The notes under the pieces: model-generated | Database searches by the model: none | Told to the model about the DNA's origin: nothing | The model's input: only the letters and a program-made list of their open reading frames with translations | Shown: piece by piece, positions 58,901-62,131 of the stretch | How positions within the stretch are numbered: the stretch's first letter is position 1 | How the letters are laid out: every line of letters starts with the position of its first letter | Program-made: the position numbers and the translations under genes | Assembly (NCBI GenBank): GCA_028023455.1 | Contig: JAQFVV010000042.1 | Coordinates: 7,153,922 to 7,217,921, forward strand | DNA from: Epiperipatus broadwayi | Taxonomy: Eukaryota > Onychophora > Udeonychophora > Euonychophora > Peripatidae | Length of the DNA stretch: 64,000 nt | Reading direction: 5' to 3'

Positions 58901-61880
58901 GATGGCTAGTATAATAAAAAGAATACAATAGATTTAAGAATTATTTCTTTAAAATATGAACAATAAGATTTTTTTTTTTTTAAATGTAAATGCTCATTTT
59001 TGTACTTTGTTCAAACACCATTTCTCAATCCCATATAATATATAGGATATATGAGCACAGACTTTCATACAACCCACACTCTCCACTCTATCTCATAACC
59101 CTGATATACTTGAACACATATATGTCGAAAACATAAATAATCACCAATATACGTATTTCATGCTAAACCAGCAATTATCAGTTGGTACAGATTATTATCT
59201 CTATACATATATGCAATAAGTGCTCAGATATATATTAGGATAGCCAATCTTCATACTTTAATAGACAGGCTTCAATCCATTTCACACTCCAATTCTTTAA
59301 CTGTCCATCCATTTGAAAATCTGATGACGGAACACTCAAAGGCCACCCTGAGGCCAAGATTCTCATCATACCAGGTTCTGCAATGTGTGTTACAAGTGTT
59401 TTAAATTATAAGTTATGTGATGATCATGACTCTCTAGTCCGAGTTATAGGTGGCATCTGTATAGTAATATCATACAAGCCATCATTATCACATTACACCT
59501 AGGATGATCAGTAGAGAGACACTATAATAATTAAGCTTCCTGTTATATATATATATTTGGTCACATAAGAATTTATGATAGCATTTGGTTTCTCTTTATT
59601 TCCATACTTTTACACTTGATGGCCTAAATAAGTTATGATTATAATACTATCTGCCTCCAAACCATTATAGTATATACTTAATGGATAAAGAATTAAGTAT
59701 GTTAGCAATTTATACAAGGCTAAATTTGGGTTAACGAAGACTAGATATTGCAGCTCTTTATTTTTTATTTTTTCCTCTTTATATAAAAAGTGCATGTCAA
59801 TATAATATTTTTCTGATACATCAATTCAGAATTACACTTTTATTATTTCTACATGTCTATATAATCATGAACAATTTTTTTATATTAAACTGTCTCAATA
59901 AATTATTTATTTTTGTTATTTTAAACTAAATCTAGTGTTTTGCCATTCTTATTTAAATTTTGTTTCTCTCCACTGTATCCTTAATTAAATAGCTTATTGT
60001 TCCTGAACCTGCTTATCCTCTTGACTGGTGAATATGTCAATATACTAATGTATGGAATTAGGATATTAAATTATAGTAGTACCTCATATGTGGTGTCTAA
60101 AACGAAGTGGCATTCCAGAAATCCATTGGTATAAACCCATGTTTTTTCTTTCTGATTCTTCTACATGATATTTAAAAAATGTAAATATGTGGTTTATTCA
60201 TCATTATAATCATTCTAATAATGAATTGAGAACTAAGTTTAGGATCTCATGATCTATATGGTTAATAAAATATTTATAATTTTTTAATGCCAGTACATAA
60301 ATGATGACCTTTTATACATATTTTATTCTATTACATAAAATATCCATCACCATGTGGCAATTAGAAATAATTTAAGAAACACTTTTATCCACATAAATGC
60401 CAGTAAAAAAAAATTTTTTTTAAGCTAAAAGGCACGTGCTCAATTAGCTTGAAAGGCTGATATTGGAATGAAGCTTTTACAAATAAAAGTGTGGGGGAAT
60501 TATGTTTAGAAATTCGCAATTCAAATTCCCAAAGAATCATTTAAATACATTTGCAACTAATGCTCACTTTTCTGCATCAATGCCAATCTGCCAGATCACT
60601 TGCAAGTAATGCCCACTTTATCAATGCCAATTCATTCATCAGATCTGAATAAATTGGCAATATTAGTTACAAATTTATTTAAAGGACTCTTTTGAAGTGG
60701 ACATAAATTTCTAAACATGATTGCCAATGTTATTTGTAAAGATTGAAAAAAAAAGATTTTTGTCTCTTTTTAGTGCATATTTATGTGAATAAAAGAGTTT
60801 TAATTTTTTTTAAGATATTATTTTCAAATTTCCAATTTTATATGGTTCTAATGAAGAAAGTTTAGATAAAATTTAATGCTGCCAGATGGCAGTACTAAAT
60901 CCCATATAAATTTAAAAATTCGAATTTTTTGTTAATTTTTAGTAAAAAACTCTAAAAAAAAATATTTCCATTGGAAATAGATATGTACACAATGTTTTAA
61001 CTGGATCGGAAATTGGAGAATGAAAACTGAATTTGAAAATTTTCCAGATAGAAAAAAAAAACGAAAATAGAATAAGATAAATAAAAATACATAAGAATAA
61101 AATATATATCTTTACATATCATATGCTTATCCATTTTCCCTATGTTACATCATTTCATTTCCCTGTTACTATATAAATAAAATCAAGGAATATTGTACAT
61201 ATATCTATAAAAATACTAATATTTACTAATATACATAATTGGTATTTCGTAATTTAATCAAGTACGTTTATTTATATCAAAATCCAAGCATTCTTTATTT
61301 CGTCTCTACATTTTACAAATAGACAATTCAATCTGCTGAGTTTTGTGGGCAGGGATGCATATATCAATAGAAAAAGTTTGCTAAAGCATTTTTAAATGTA
61401 TCCCCTGTTTACTGGAATGAATTTTAATGCGCAGATTGATTTACACATTTATTTTATATAAATATTACACACACATTGAGAAGTCGATATTCTTACTTCG
61501 GTAAGAACAAGGATTCATTAAAAAAAAATCGTTCTTTATTCTTTTTTTTTTGTATTATGTGTATACATAAAAAACTATAGTACAATAAGAAAAAGTCTTT
61601 TGCTTCGTTTCTTTATTTTTGTTTCTCTCTCAATTTCTCTTTTATAAATATTTATATACTTTACTTTTAAAAGTATCTAACATAGAGTTACAAACCAGAA
61701 CGATAGTATAAAATATTATTCATTATAGGAAATCGTATTACTATAAAGTAAAAATAAATAATCGTCTAGAAATAAAAGAAAAGGATATAGTATAATTCTA
61801 AAAAGTTTAAAGCATTCAGATGAAGATAATGAATAGAATTAATCAAAAAAACATTACCCTTTTTTCTCTTCGTCCGCCAT
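13898..61880 (-). CDS. CCDC40: CCDC40 gene, 5' portion (6 exons, residues 1-292, gene continues off the left edge)
   Basis: Coiled-coil domain-containing protein 40 (FAP172 in Chlamydomonas) pairs with CCDC39 to form the 96-nm ruler that positions inner dynein arms and the nexin-dynein regulatory complex on axonemal doublets. Six exons with GT-AG sites join without a frame break: 61858-61880, 49157-49268, 47430-47478, 45502-45948, 29572-29732 and 13898-13981 (876 nt, 292 codons). Identification rests on the exon 5/6 junction, which reads LTVLDPDH then PLMARFQNALK, matching the hallmark VLDPDHPLM block of animal CCDC40. Before it lies an acidic, lysine/glutamate-rich, probably disordered N-terminus of about 264 residues, similar in length and character to that of vertebrate orthologues. 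Introns 1, 4 and 5 are 12.6, 15.8 and 15.6 kb and full of transposons; introns 2 and 3 are about 1.5-1.7 kb. The main coiled coil (most of an about 1100-residue family) must lie beyond position 13897; I saw no convincing exon 7. Confidence 0.85.
13982..14577. other. Intron 5 sequence adjoining exon 6, nothing recognised
   Basis: AT-rich intron sequence between the acceptor of exon 6 and a short repeat insert. The 64-codon minus ORF at 14058-14252 is a chance frame. Confidence 0.4.
14578..14986. repeat. Small insert with 48-nt terminal direct repeats and apparent 11-bp flanking duplication
   Basis: CATGATACCAT occurs at 14578-14588 and again at 14976-14986. Inside, a 48-49 nt sequence beginning AGTTTATTACA (14607-14655) is repeated at 14931-14978 with two differences. 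The middle (about 14760-14930) is a diverged relative of the palindrome at 36836-37080, including GAATAGGTGGATTCATTC and GTGCATGTGCATTAGCTTA. It looks like a small non-autonomous element; its class is undetermined. Confidence 0.5.
14987..15678. other. AT-rich stretch, nothing recognised
   Basis: Intron sequence between the short insert and the Penelope-like element. No coding or repeat structure identified. Confidence 0.35.
15679..17345 (+). pseudogene. Penelope-like retroelement: reverse transcriptase plus GIY-YIG endonuclease, one frameshift
   Basis: Two open frames, 15679-16800 and 16761-17345, overlap at a frameshift and together give one Penelope-like (PLE) protein. The first has RIFGSSAKTHKDNTPVR, LATMDVFELYGSVN (family MDVxSLYTN), GWPLDLPLSGVVTSMFL (family GLPMGSPLS) and the catalytic YTRYVDDLFIAA (about 16500-16530). 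The second carries VYNIACSNNNC, CKDTYYGESRASLATRLAQH, the GIY-YIG nuclease used for target nicking. The Gly/Tyr of the motif survive as TYYG. Base composition is clearly less AT-rich than the flanks, so the copy is fairly recent. The N-terminus appears truncated near 15700. It is antisense to the CCDC40 transcript. Confidence 0.87.
17346..17741 (+). other. Penelope-like element 3' region
   Basis: Non-coding sequence after the GIY-YIG stop. The first part (to about 17580, with GCGCCGCACACGCACTCG at 17508-17525) keeps the higher GC of the element, then composition returns to AT-rich. The end of the element is not defined. Confidence 0.35.
17742..17772 (-). ncRNA. Degenerate hammerhead-ribozyme-like motif of a Penelope-like element
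   Basis: The minus strand reads TTGAAAAGGCCC, loop TAATAT, AGGGCGAAAA. A stem (GGCCCT/AGGGC) is flanked by sequences resembling the hammerhead core CTGATGA...GAAA, with the first box altered to TTGAAAA. Hammerhead motifs at the ends of Penelope-like elements are established. A minus-strand PLE lies just to the right (18290-19300), so this would be in its 3' portion. Stems I and III were not confirmed and the changed core probably abolishes cleavage. Confidence 0.4.
17786..17915 (-). mobile_element. Truncated 3' end of the ATCAC-tailed LINE (copy 1 of 4)
   Basis: It begins with a TGATG repeat tail and carries the conserved CTCTCAGCAACTATGCCCAG and TTAGCCACTTTATCTTCC segments also seen at 39031, 39800 and 43880-43980. 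Only about 130 bp remain. It interrupts the minus-strand Penelope-like element. Confidence 0.75.
17916..18289. other. Very AT-rich stretch
   Basis: Nothing recognised beyond A/T-rich sequence. It probably belongs to the 3' non-coding part of the adjacent minus-strand Penelope-like element. Confidence 0.3.
18290..19300 (-). pseudogene. Second Penelope-like element (degenerate): RT end and GIY-YIG endonuclease
   Basis: On the minus strand, LISALLPSMFINNLKEKI (about 19220-19290) is followed by a degenerate YADNIIVTG active site (family YVDD) at about 19140-19190. LNDNINKIKFTMEKKEKGL, KYLDIYLNRN follows. After a decayed linker, an 89-codon open piece at 18425-18694 has LVYKIICRSCNKICIGQIGK (the GIY-YIG core) and ERGKEHNKAFYRKD. 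RT then GIY-YIG is the PLE arrangement. It is a different, older family member from the plus-strand copy at 15679. The plus ORF 18514-18744 is a shadow. Confidence 0.8.
19330..20934 (+). pseudogene. hAT-superfamily transposase pseudogene (ZBED5/SCAND3-like)
   Basis: Conceptual reading across several stops gives, in order, FAIQIDEDADV (first catalytic region, family QIDESTD), NCIGLCTDGVASMTGKHSGV, IFTHCVIHYEHLVAKKL, LHAEVKWL (family HTEVRWLSRG), TEYPELHEKILRVLL and LHLAVTNISPRLDKLI (C-terminal dimerisation end). This is the order of the ZBED/SCAND3 group of hAT transposases. A 3' terminal inverted repeat, CAGTGTTTCTTAACTG on the minus strand, is at 20919-20934. The N-terminal BED finger and 5' end are missing. 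Stops and frame breaks show a dead copy. Open pieces: 19650-19922 and 20168-20434. Confidence 0.85.
20919..20934 (-). repeat. hAT terminal inverted repeat (3' end)
   Basis: CAGTGTTTCTTAACTG on the minus strand, typical of hAT ends (CAGTGTTTCTYAAC). The matching 5' end was not found; the left side of the element is truncated near 19330. Confidence 0.6.
20935..21240. other. AT-rich spacer between hAT and the short Gypsy element
   Basis: About 300 bp without recognisable content. Confidence 0.35.
21246..21481 (-). repeat. 3' LTR of the deleted Gypsy element, with a 26-bp tandem duplication
   Basis: 236 bp, starting TGACGTGTATGCG and ending GGTGACATTACA. The unit ending CAGGTGACATTACA is present twice here and once in the other LTR. 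A purine tract (minus strand GGGTGGAGGAG) adjoins at 21482-21492. Confidence 0.88.
21509..22267 (-). pseudogene. Fused protease/RT-start and integrase C-terminus of the deleted Gypsy element
   Basis: 252 open codons. LLNKKIKPLMGRNCFHSLGI is the end of the protease region (family LIGRNWF). The segment up to CKTRKIPFAQ is the entry to the reverse transcriptase. It is joined directly to HSIPAAVSGKTPAELFL, an integrase end, followed by GEKVLIRDCLCQIWIKGEV (C-terminal barrel) and a hydrophilic tail. The in-frame join at about 22000-22010 is the scar of the internal deletion. Such a protein would have no polymerase or integrase activity; whether it is made is unknown. Confidence 0.82.
22329..23198 (-). 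pseudogene. gag of the deleted Gypsy element (early nonsense codon, altered zinc knuckle)
   Basis: A start at 23198 reads MAAMIQL, then TGA (23175-23177), then IEEFNVENPSKWQLYV in the same frame and onward open to 22329. So gag carries one early nonsense codon. The capsid part includes KIATLLGFAGIKVLEVVNRL. The knuckle CFHCKKTGLVVCNC keeps the cysteines of CX2CX4HX4C but has Leu in place of the zinc-binding His. It ends with the protease active site MEIDSGSDVSLMSL. The frame is lost in a T-run at about 22330-22345. Confidence 0.82.
23231..23246 (-). other. tRNA primer-binding site of the deleted Gypsy element
   Basis: The minus strand reads TGGTGCAGTTGAACAG three bases inside the 5' LTR, starting with the TGG that complements tRNA CCA. 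The tRNA was not assigned. Confidence 0.6.
23250..23459 (-). repeat. 5' LTR of the deleted Gypsy element
   Basis: 210 bp, starting TGACGTGTATGCG and ending GTGACATTATA (one base changed from the expected CA end). Followed by target copy TCACC. Confidence 0.88.
23465..24440. other. AT-rich stretch, nothing certain
   Basis: A/T-rich intron DNA with several A-runs (for example 24398-24413). No gene recognised; part may belong to the Gypsy-like remnant that follows. Confidence 0.35.
24460..24600 (+). pseudogene. Trace of a Gypsy-like protease region
   Basis: A plus-strand reading gives YKEYLICQPKLIIDRQ, NSILDRN-stop-FEILGFRLINQ. It aligns by eye with the protease end of the Gypsy element at 5208 (YKLPIYIVDKD, LIGRNWFKDLGIKF), with a nonsense codon where Trp is expected. 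Very decayed. Confidence 0.4.
24601..26219. other. AT-rich stretch with a TTTA tract and a tRNA-like T-arm
   Basis: (TTTA)n at 25799-25817. At 25855-25875, AAGATTCAAGTTCGAATCTT forms a T-arm-like hairpin with a B-box (GTTCGAATC), possibly the head of a tRNA-derived SINE. No other feature seen. Confidence 0.35.
26220..28570. other. GC-richer island of unknown identity (retroelement-like, non-coding)
   Basis: About 2.3 kb stands out by higher G+C and few long A/T runs. It contains TTACGTCA (26481-26488) and a TATA-like GGTATAAAGAGCAGAG (26330-26345) followed by a direct repeat of AGAGTGTTCTTGTTCT (about 26340-26360 and 26388-26405). Near its right end a B-box-like GGTTCGAAC is at 28432-28440. 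No ORF longer than 63 codons is convincing. It could be a long LTR, a non-autonomous retroelement or an untranslated exon. No terminal repeats or target duplication were found. Confidence 0.35.
28395..28450 (+). other. tRNA-like promoter fragment (A- and B-box-like)
   Basis: CATAGTGGTAG (28401-28411, A-box-like) and GGTTCGAAC (28432-28440, B-box) have the order but not the full spacing or stems of a tRNA. A SINE head or decayed tRNA is possible; not a functional tRNA gene. Confidence 0.25.
28571..29571. other. Intron 5 sequence next to exon 5, nothing recognised
   Basis: AT-rich, with a 12-13 nt A-run at about 29446-29458. No features. Confidence 0.35.
29572..29732 (-). CDS. CCDC40: CCDC40 exon 5 (ends in LTVLDPDH)
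   Basis: The acceptor follows a pyrimidine tract (TTTTTTTGCCAG, 29733-29734) and the donor is CAT|GTAAGT (29570-29571). The 161 nt code for residues 211-264: SEPSEIDQIFEPEED, then KVSWKARSSLSEALK, an acidic helix, and finally KELTVLDPDH. The last block is the start of the strongly conserved CCDC40 motif, and the next exon supplies its second half. EPSEID repeats a word of exon 4, suggesting an old internal duplication. Confidence 0.85.
29733..31943. other. Intron 4 AT-rich stretch with a hAT-like end
   Basis: At 30314-30335 the plus strand reads CAGGCCTGGCCAACC, a sequence typical of hAT terminal repeats, and the following 200 bp are less AT-rich. No transposase or second end could be established. 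The rest shows nothing. Confidence 0.3.
31944..32690. repeat. Compound inverted/direct repeat of a dispersed family
   Basis: The sequence around GATCTCCAATATATGTATTTC and ACCAGCACTCATCA (31964-32126) reappears inverted at 32419-32580. The inverted copy extends to 32690, where it mirrors 32290-32400 (AGACTTTCAAGCTACC / GGGAGCTTTTTGAAAGTCT). A partial direct copy begins at 32389. Other family members: 33930-34120 and 58990-59370. Class unknown; no coding capacity. Confidence 0.65.
32691..33929. other. AT-rich stretch with a foldback-family fragment
   Basis: 33010-33062 has TGCTAGCATATTGTATGGAGAG and TTTTGCCTGTTGGATG, related to the palindrome at 55121-55286. Otherwise nothing; the 67-codon minus ORF near 33776-33979 overlaps the next repeat. 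Confidence 0.35.
33930..34120. repeat. Copy of the ACCAGCACTCATCAG dispersed repeat
   Basis: CATGTGAAAAAGATGTATGA, TTTCATGCTGAACCAGCACT and CATCAGTTGG match the family at 31964-32126, diverging after about 34060. Confidence 0.6.
34121..35504. other. AT-rich stretch, nothing recognised
   Basis: Intron 4 sequence. Some purine-rich plus-strand stretches (34730-34990) may be a decayed element but gave no family match. Confidence 0.3.
35505..36660 (-). pseudogene. Decayed mariner-like transposase
   Basis: Minus-strand reading with frameshifts gives MMKLSVFE-stop-YEEVQR (about 36440-36470, family VFEWYKRFKEGR). An open segment follows at 36104-36313, with LGMRKISAKFVPWILMGEQN and VIRGDETWCFQW; GDETW holds the first catalytic Asp of mariner DD34D. 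Then come EFLAK/GRIFGQNLSYTT-type and SYLFTQLSSLCFLVISKIK pieces (family HPPYSPDLAPCDFFLFPKLK, about 35720-35830). Stops throughout. Possible end near GAGGTGTAACAATTTAATTC at 35514. Confidence 0.75.
36836..37080. repeat. Foldback repeat, two 91-nt arms
   Basis: Arms at 36836-36926 and 36990-37080 are about 95% complementary; the left begins GTAATATTAGCGATTAAGCC. The 63-nt spacer contains GAATGAATCCACCCATTC, itself a small palindrome. A diverged relative lies at 14760-14930. MITE-like; no ORF. Confidence 0.8.
37081..38907. other. AT-rich stretch, nothing certain
   Basis: Minus strand about 37950-38050 reads LAITAKGIRYLQADINAL without stops but has no family match and no clear splice frame. 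Otherwise A/T-rich; probably decayed transposon sequence. Confidence 0.3.
39031..39796 (-). pseudogene. Truncated tandem copy of the ATCAC-tailed LINE (C-terminal domain)
   Basis: The open piece 39158-39745 encodes MRKVMRYAEDLDKEV through WKWDGADYG. It includes the C-terminal cysteine/histidine motif CKLCKEGIENIRHLLLHC (CxxC...HxxxxC) that follows the reverse transcriptase in many LINEs. It ends in a (TGATG)n tail at 39031-39058. Its upstream end abuts the tail of the next copy at 39797. It is very similar to the C-terminus of the larger copy. Confidence 0.85.
39797..39900 (-). other. 3' end of the LINE: stem-loop and TGATG tail
   Basis: The short hairpin-like segment (minus strand GACTTCGTTTAAGGAGAAGC) before the pentanucleotide tail is present in all four copies, with differences. 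It is placed like a 3' recognition element for target-primed reverse transcription. Confidence 0.45.
39997..41135 (-). pseudogene. LINE reverse transcriptase, FADD motif to C-terminal domain
   Basis: It starts with the FADD active site (about 41130-41140), then MDIMLRTCARVGKEMGIKF, YRYLGIILCNQEN (the YLG motif of the RT thumb) and SYNKYDVARIVWKGVAVAGL, YGNDAL. The C-terminal CKLCKEGIENIRHLLIEC motif is at about 40085-40140. The end of the frame falls near 39997. The smaller plus ORFs over this region are shadows. Confidence 0.9.
41082..42203 (-). pseudogene. LINE reverse transcriptase, N-terminal and palm region
   Basis: 373 codons. KARGLDEWAAEMVMNLG, IRLLFKGKSKDHRKLNNYRP (domain 1), MQGGFRSDRHIGDSLFVVSQ, SFIDIEKAYDRVN (first catalytic Asp) and VKNGVGLRQGCPMSPILFLL. 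The frame shifts in an A/T homopolymer at about 41138-41148, just before the FADD active site; in the next frame FFADDIFLCAERREDM is intact. A single-base slip, or a read error, is the only break between this and the next segment. Confidence 0.9.
42262..42936 (-). pseudogene. LINE endonuclease (EEP/APE type), N-terminally truncated
   Basis: Open 224 codons with IMVIGDMNGHIEEID (catalytic GDxN), TWSRNNVFHTIDYVLVEK (IDYxL) and CNSDHNFIVIEM (catalytic SDH). These are the central and C-terminal motifs of the exonuclease-endonuclease-phosphatase fold. The frame reads upstream a little further (VLFYDKRIDKNGW) to about 42965. The N-terminal part with the first Asn/Glu motif is missing, so this copy is 5'-truncated. 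Confidence 0.85.
43823..43982 (+). mobile_element. 3' stub of the ATCAC-tailed LINE (right arm copy)
   Basis: It begins in the codon stretch for the C-terminal residues (ATTATGTTGTGGAAATGGG, IMLWKWDGAD) and contains AAAGTGGCTAACAGGTTTAT and a CATCACATCACATC tail. Plus strand, opposite to the left-arm copies. Confidence 0.8.
44071..45501. other. Intron 4 AT-rich stretch adjoining exon 4
   Basis: No gene. It contains the tRNA-like fragment at 44852-44925, listed separately, and homopolymer T/A runs (about 44648-44660). Confidence 0.35.
44852..44925 (+). other. tRNA-like sequence (SINE head or decayed tRNA)
   Basis: TGGCTCAGTTGTTAAGG (44856-44872) matches an A-box with D-loop. GAGTTTGAATTC (44899-44910) matches a degraded B-box/T-loop at the right distance. 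Acceptor stem ends do not pair well. Confidence 0.4.
45502..45948 (-). CDS. CCDC40: CCDC40 exon 4 (acidic repeat region)
   Basis: The acceptor is TTTCAG at 45949-45950 and the donor is GTAAGT at 45500-45501; the exon is 447 nt, residues about 62-210. It starts KAEIDYEELERLKEERK and continues as a highly charged helix-prone stretch. This stretch contains three imperfect 15-16-residue repeats (EEKAISEWEKEEAVRK, EKAIIEGEKEEEMRK, EKVIVDEEKEEDLF) encoded about 45710-45860. The C-terminal part (LEREPSEIDMTRIDNLIATV and a KLQPKLKF stretch) is less repetitive. An open reading frame that extends past the acceptor to 46063 is intron read-through and is not used. The plus-strand serine/phenylalanine-rich ORF over the same bases is a shadow. 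Confidence 0.8.
45949..47429 (-). other. CCDC40 intron 3
   Basis: 1.48 kb AT-rich intron between exons 3 and 4; no repeat or gene recognised. Confidence 0.6.
47430..47478 (-). CDS. CCDC40: CCDC40 exon 3 (short basic exon)
   Basis: A 49-nt micro-exon lies between acceptor TTTTTAG (47479-47480) and donor GTAAGT (47428-47429). It reads YNDPLRKTKRPKKIKV plus one base. The very basic segment (K/R-rich, RKTKRPKKIK) resembles a nuclear-localisation or microtubule-binding patch, but no function is established. Phase 0 in and phase 1 out, which joins exon 4 cleanly. Confidence 0.72.
47479..49156 (-). other. CCDC40 intron 2
   Basis: 1.68 kb AT-rich. At 48577-48670 a less AT-rich segment (GTGGAGTTAGCACAGAACTA, GATCCTTGGATC) looks like a SINE fragment. 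Nothing else seen. Confidence 0.6.
49157..49268 (-). CDS. CCDC40: CCDC40 exon 2
   Basis: The acceptor is ...GTATTCTAG at 49269-49270 and the donor CAA|GTAAGT is at 49155-49156. The 112 nt encode roughly residues 8-45: charged sequence FSKEELDEDKSVKSDKDD, then KKWTLHEYTREVTLEALRQ. It has an acidic/lysine-rich character with one Trp, typical of the unstructured N-terminus of this family and less conserved than the later coiled coil. It enters in phase 2 and leaves in phase 0, matching exons 1 and 3 exactly. Confidence 0.78.
49269..50540. other. CCDC40 intron 1, left part
   Basis: AT-rich, no features. The 76-codon minus ORF at 49686-49916 is hydrophobic by composition and not recognised. Confidence 0.35.
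50541..50696. repeat. Near-perfect palindrome, 69-nt arms
   Basis: Arms 50541-50609 and 50628-50696 with an 18-nt spacer (CTGTCCTGCAG inside). The left arm starts CCATCTACAACTTCCTTAAA. Few mismatches. MITE-like. Confidence 0.82.
50697..54030. other. CCDC40 intron 1, AT-rich
   Basis: (TA)n at 51014-51027. An A-box-like TTGGTCAATTGGTAGTGC at 51185-51202 without a good B-box. Several long T and A runs between 52420 and 52770. No gene. Confidence 0.35.
54040..54310. repeat. Diverged copy of the TACAGTAGTG foldback family
   Basis: CATCCATTGATTACTCTAGC, GCTACTGTATGAAGAGTTTT and GGTGATCATGTGATG match the right arm at 55211-55286 and its flank. The left part (54050-54200) is less similar. Confidence 0.6.
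55121..55286. repeat. Foldback element, 76-nt arms about 96% identical
   Basis: Left arm 55121-55197 starts GGCAAAACTCTCCATACAGT. Right arm 55211-55286 is its complement with about three mismatches; 13-14 nt spacer. Flanks share TCACATGATCATCATC-type sequence seen near 43030 and 54300. A recent hairpin-forming element. Confidence 0.88.
55287..58989. other. CCDC40 intron 1, AT-rich
   Basis: No gene. The short ORFs at 55717 and 57985 lack any recognisable motif. At 56040-56070, AAAAAGTCCTTTTTGGTGCTGG resembles the outer arm of the 39-44 kb inverted duplication. Confidence 0.35.
58990..59370. repeat. Copy of the ACCAGCACTCATCAG dispersed repeat
   Basis: TTTCATGCTAAACCAGCAAT, TATCAGTTGG, TTAATAGACAGGCTTCAATC and TTGAAAATCTGATGACGGAA follow the same order as 31964-32180. 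It is the longest single-orientation copy. Confidence 0.65.
59371..61857. other. CCDC40 intron 1, promoter-proximal part
   Basis: AT-rich. A tandem-like pair at 60540-60660 repeats TGCTCACTTT/TGCCCACTTT with TCAATGCCAAT and CAGATC. No exon or gene recognised. Confidence 0.35.
61858..61880 (-). CDS. CCDC40: CCDC40 exon 1 (start codon, MADEEKKG)
   Basis: Reading the minus strand from 61880, ATG GCG GAC GAA GAG AAA AAA GG is followed by the donor GTAATG. That gives 23 coding nt ending in phase 2. The context AAAACATGG is a good animal start context. The split Gly8 codon (GG|G) is completed by the first base of exon 2. The 12.6-kb first intron that follows is non-coding. The start is chosen because the upstream minus-strand sequence is AT-rich promoter-like DNA, and because the ATG lies next to the RFX-like half-sites at 61886-61917. 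Confidence 0.75.
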
Positions 61881-61990
61881 GTTTTGTTGCTATGTTTTAT
61901 ACGTCATTTATAGCAACATCGCGTAGTAATCTGGGAAAGATTCATTTGCTCCCTTGAAAAAATATTAAGCATCATTGATTTAGTCAAAAT
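61881..61990. promoter_or_regulatory. CCDC40 promoter with paired RFX-like half-sites
   Basis: TGTTGCTAT (61885-61893) and its exact inverse ATAGCAACA (61910-61918) flank a 16-nt spacer containing TACGTCA (CRE-like). GTTGCY/RGCAAC are the half-sites of the X-box bound by RFX factors, the main regulators of cilia genes. The canonical X-box spaces its halves by 0-3 nt, so this is a split or paired half-site arrangement, seen directly but untested. The near half-site is 5-13 nt upstream of the ATG, so at least one half may be in the transcribed leader. Upstream sequence (CGCG at 61920-61923) is locally less AT-rich than the surroundings. Confidence 0.45.
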
Positions 61991-62126
61991 GGCGAGTAAA
62001 ATGTATAGAATTGATTTTGCGAGTTTGAGATTTATCTCATAGTGCTAAAGCAAAATAACTTGATTTCTATGATTTTGAATGGATTATAAATTCATAGTCC
62101 GGCATACTCAGACTTTCTTTTTCTAA
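61991..62126 (+). other. Possible first exon of a divergent gene (plus strand)
   Basis: About 110 bp from the CCDC40 ATG, the plus strand carries AAAATGGCGAGTAAAATG, a well-placed ATG with possible donor GTAAAA after MA. Further on, at 62124-62131, there is a strong donor context AAG|GTAAGC after a pyrimidine-rich stretch. Head-to-head genes share promoters commonly. The open frame from this ATG is only 17 codons, so the exon would be tiny or partly untranslated. No downstream coding exon was recognised before 64000. Inference only. Confidence 0.22.
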
Positions 62127-62131
62127 GGTAA

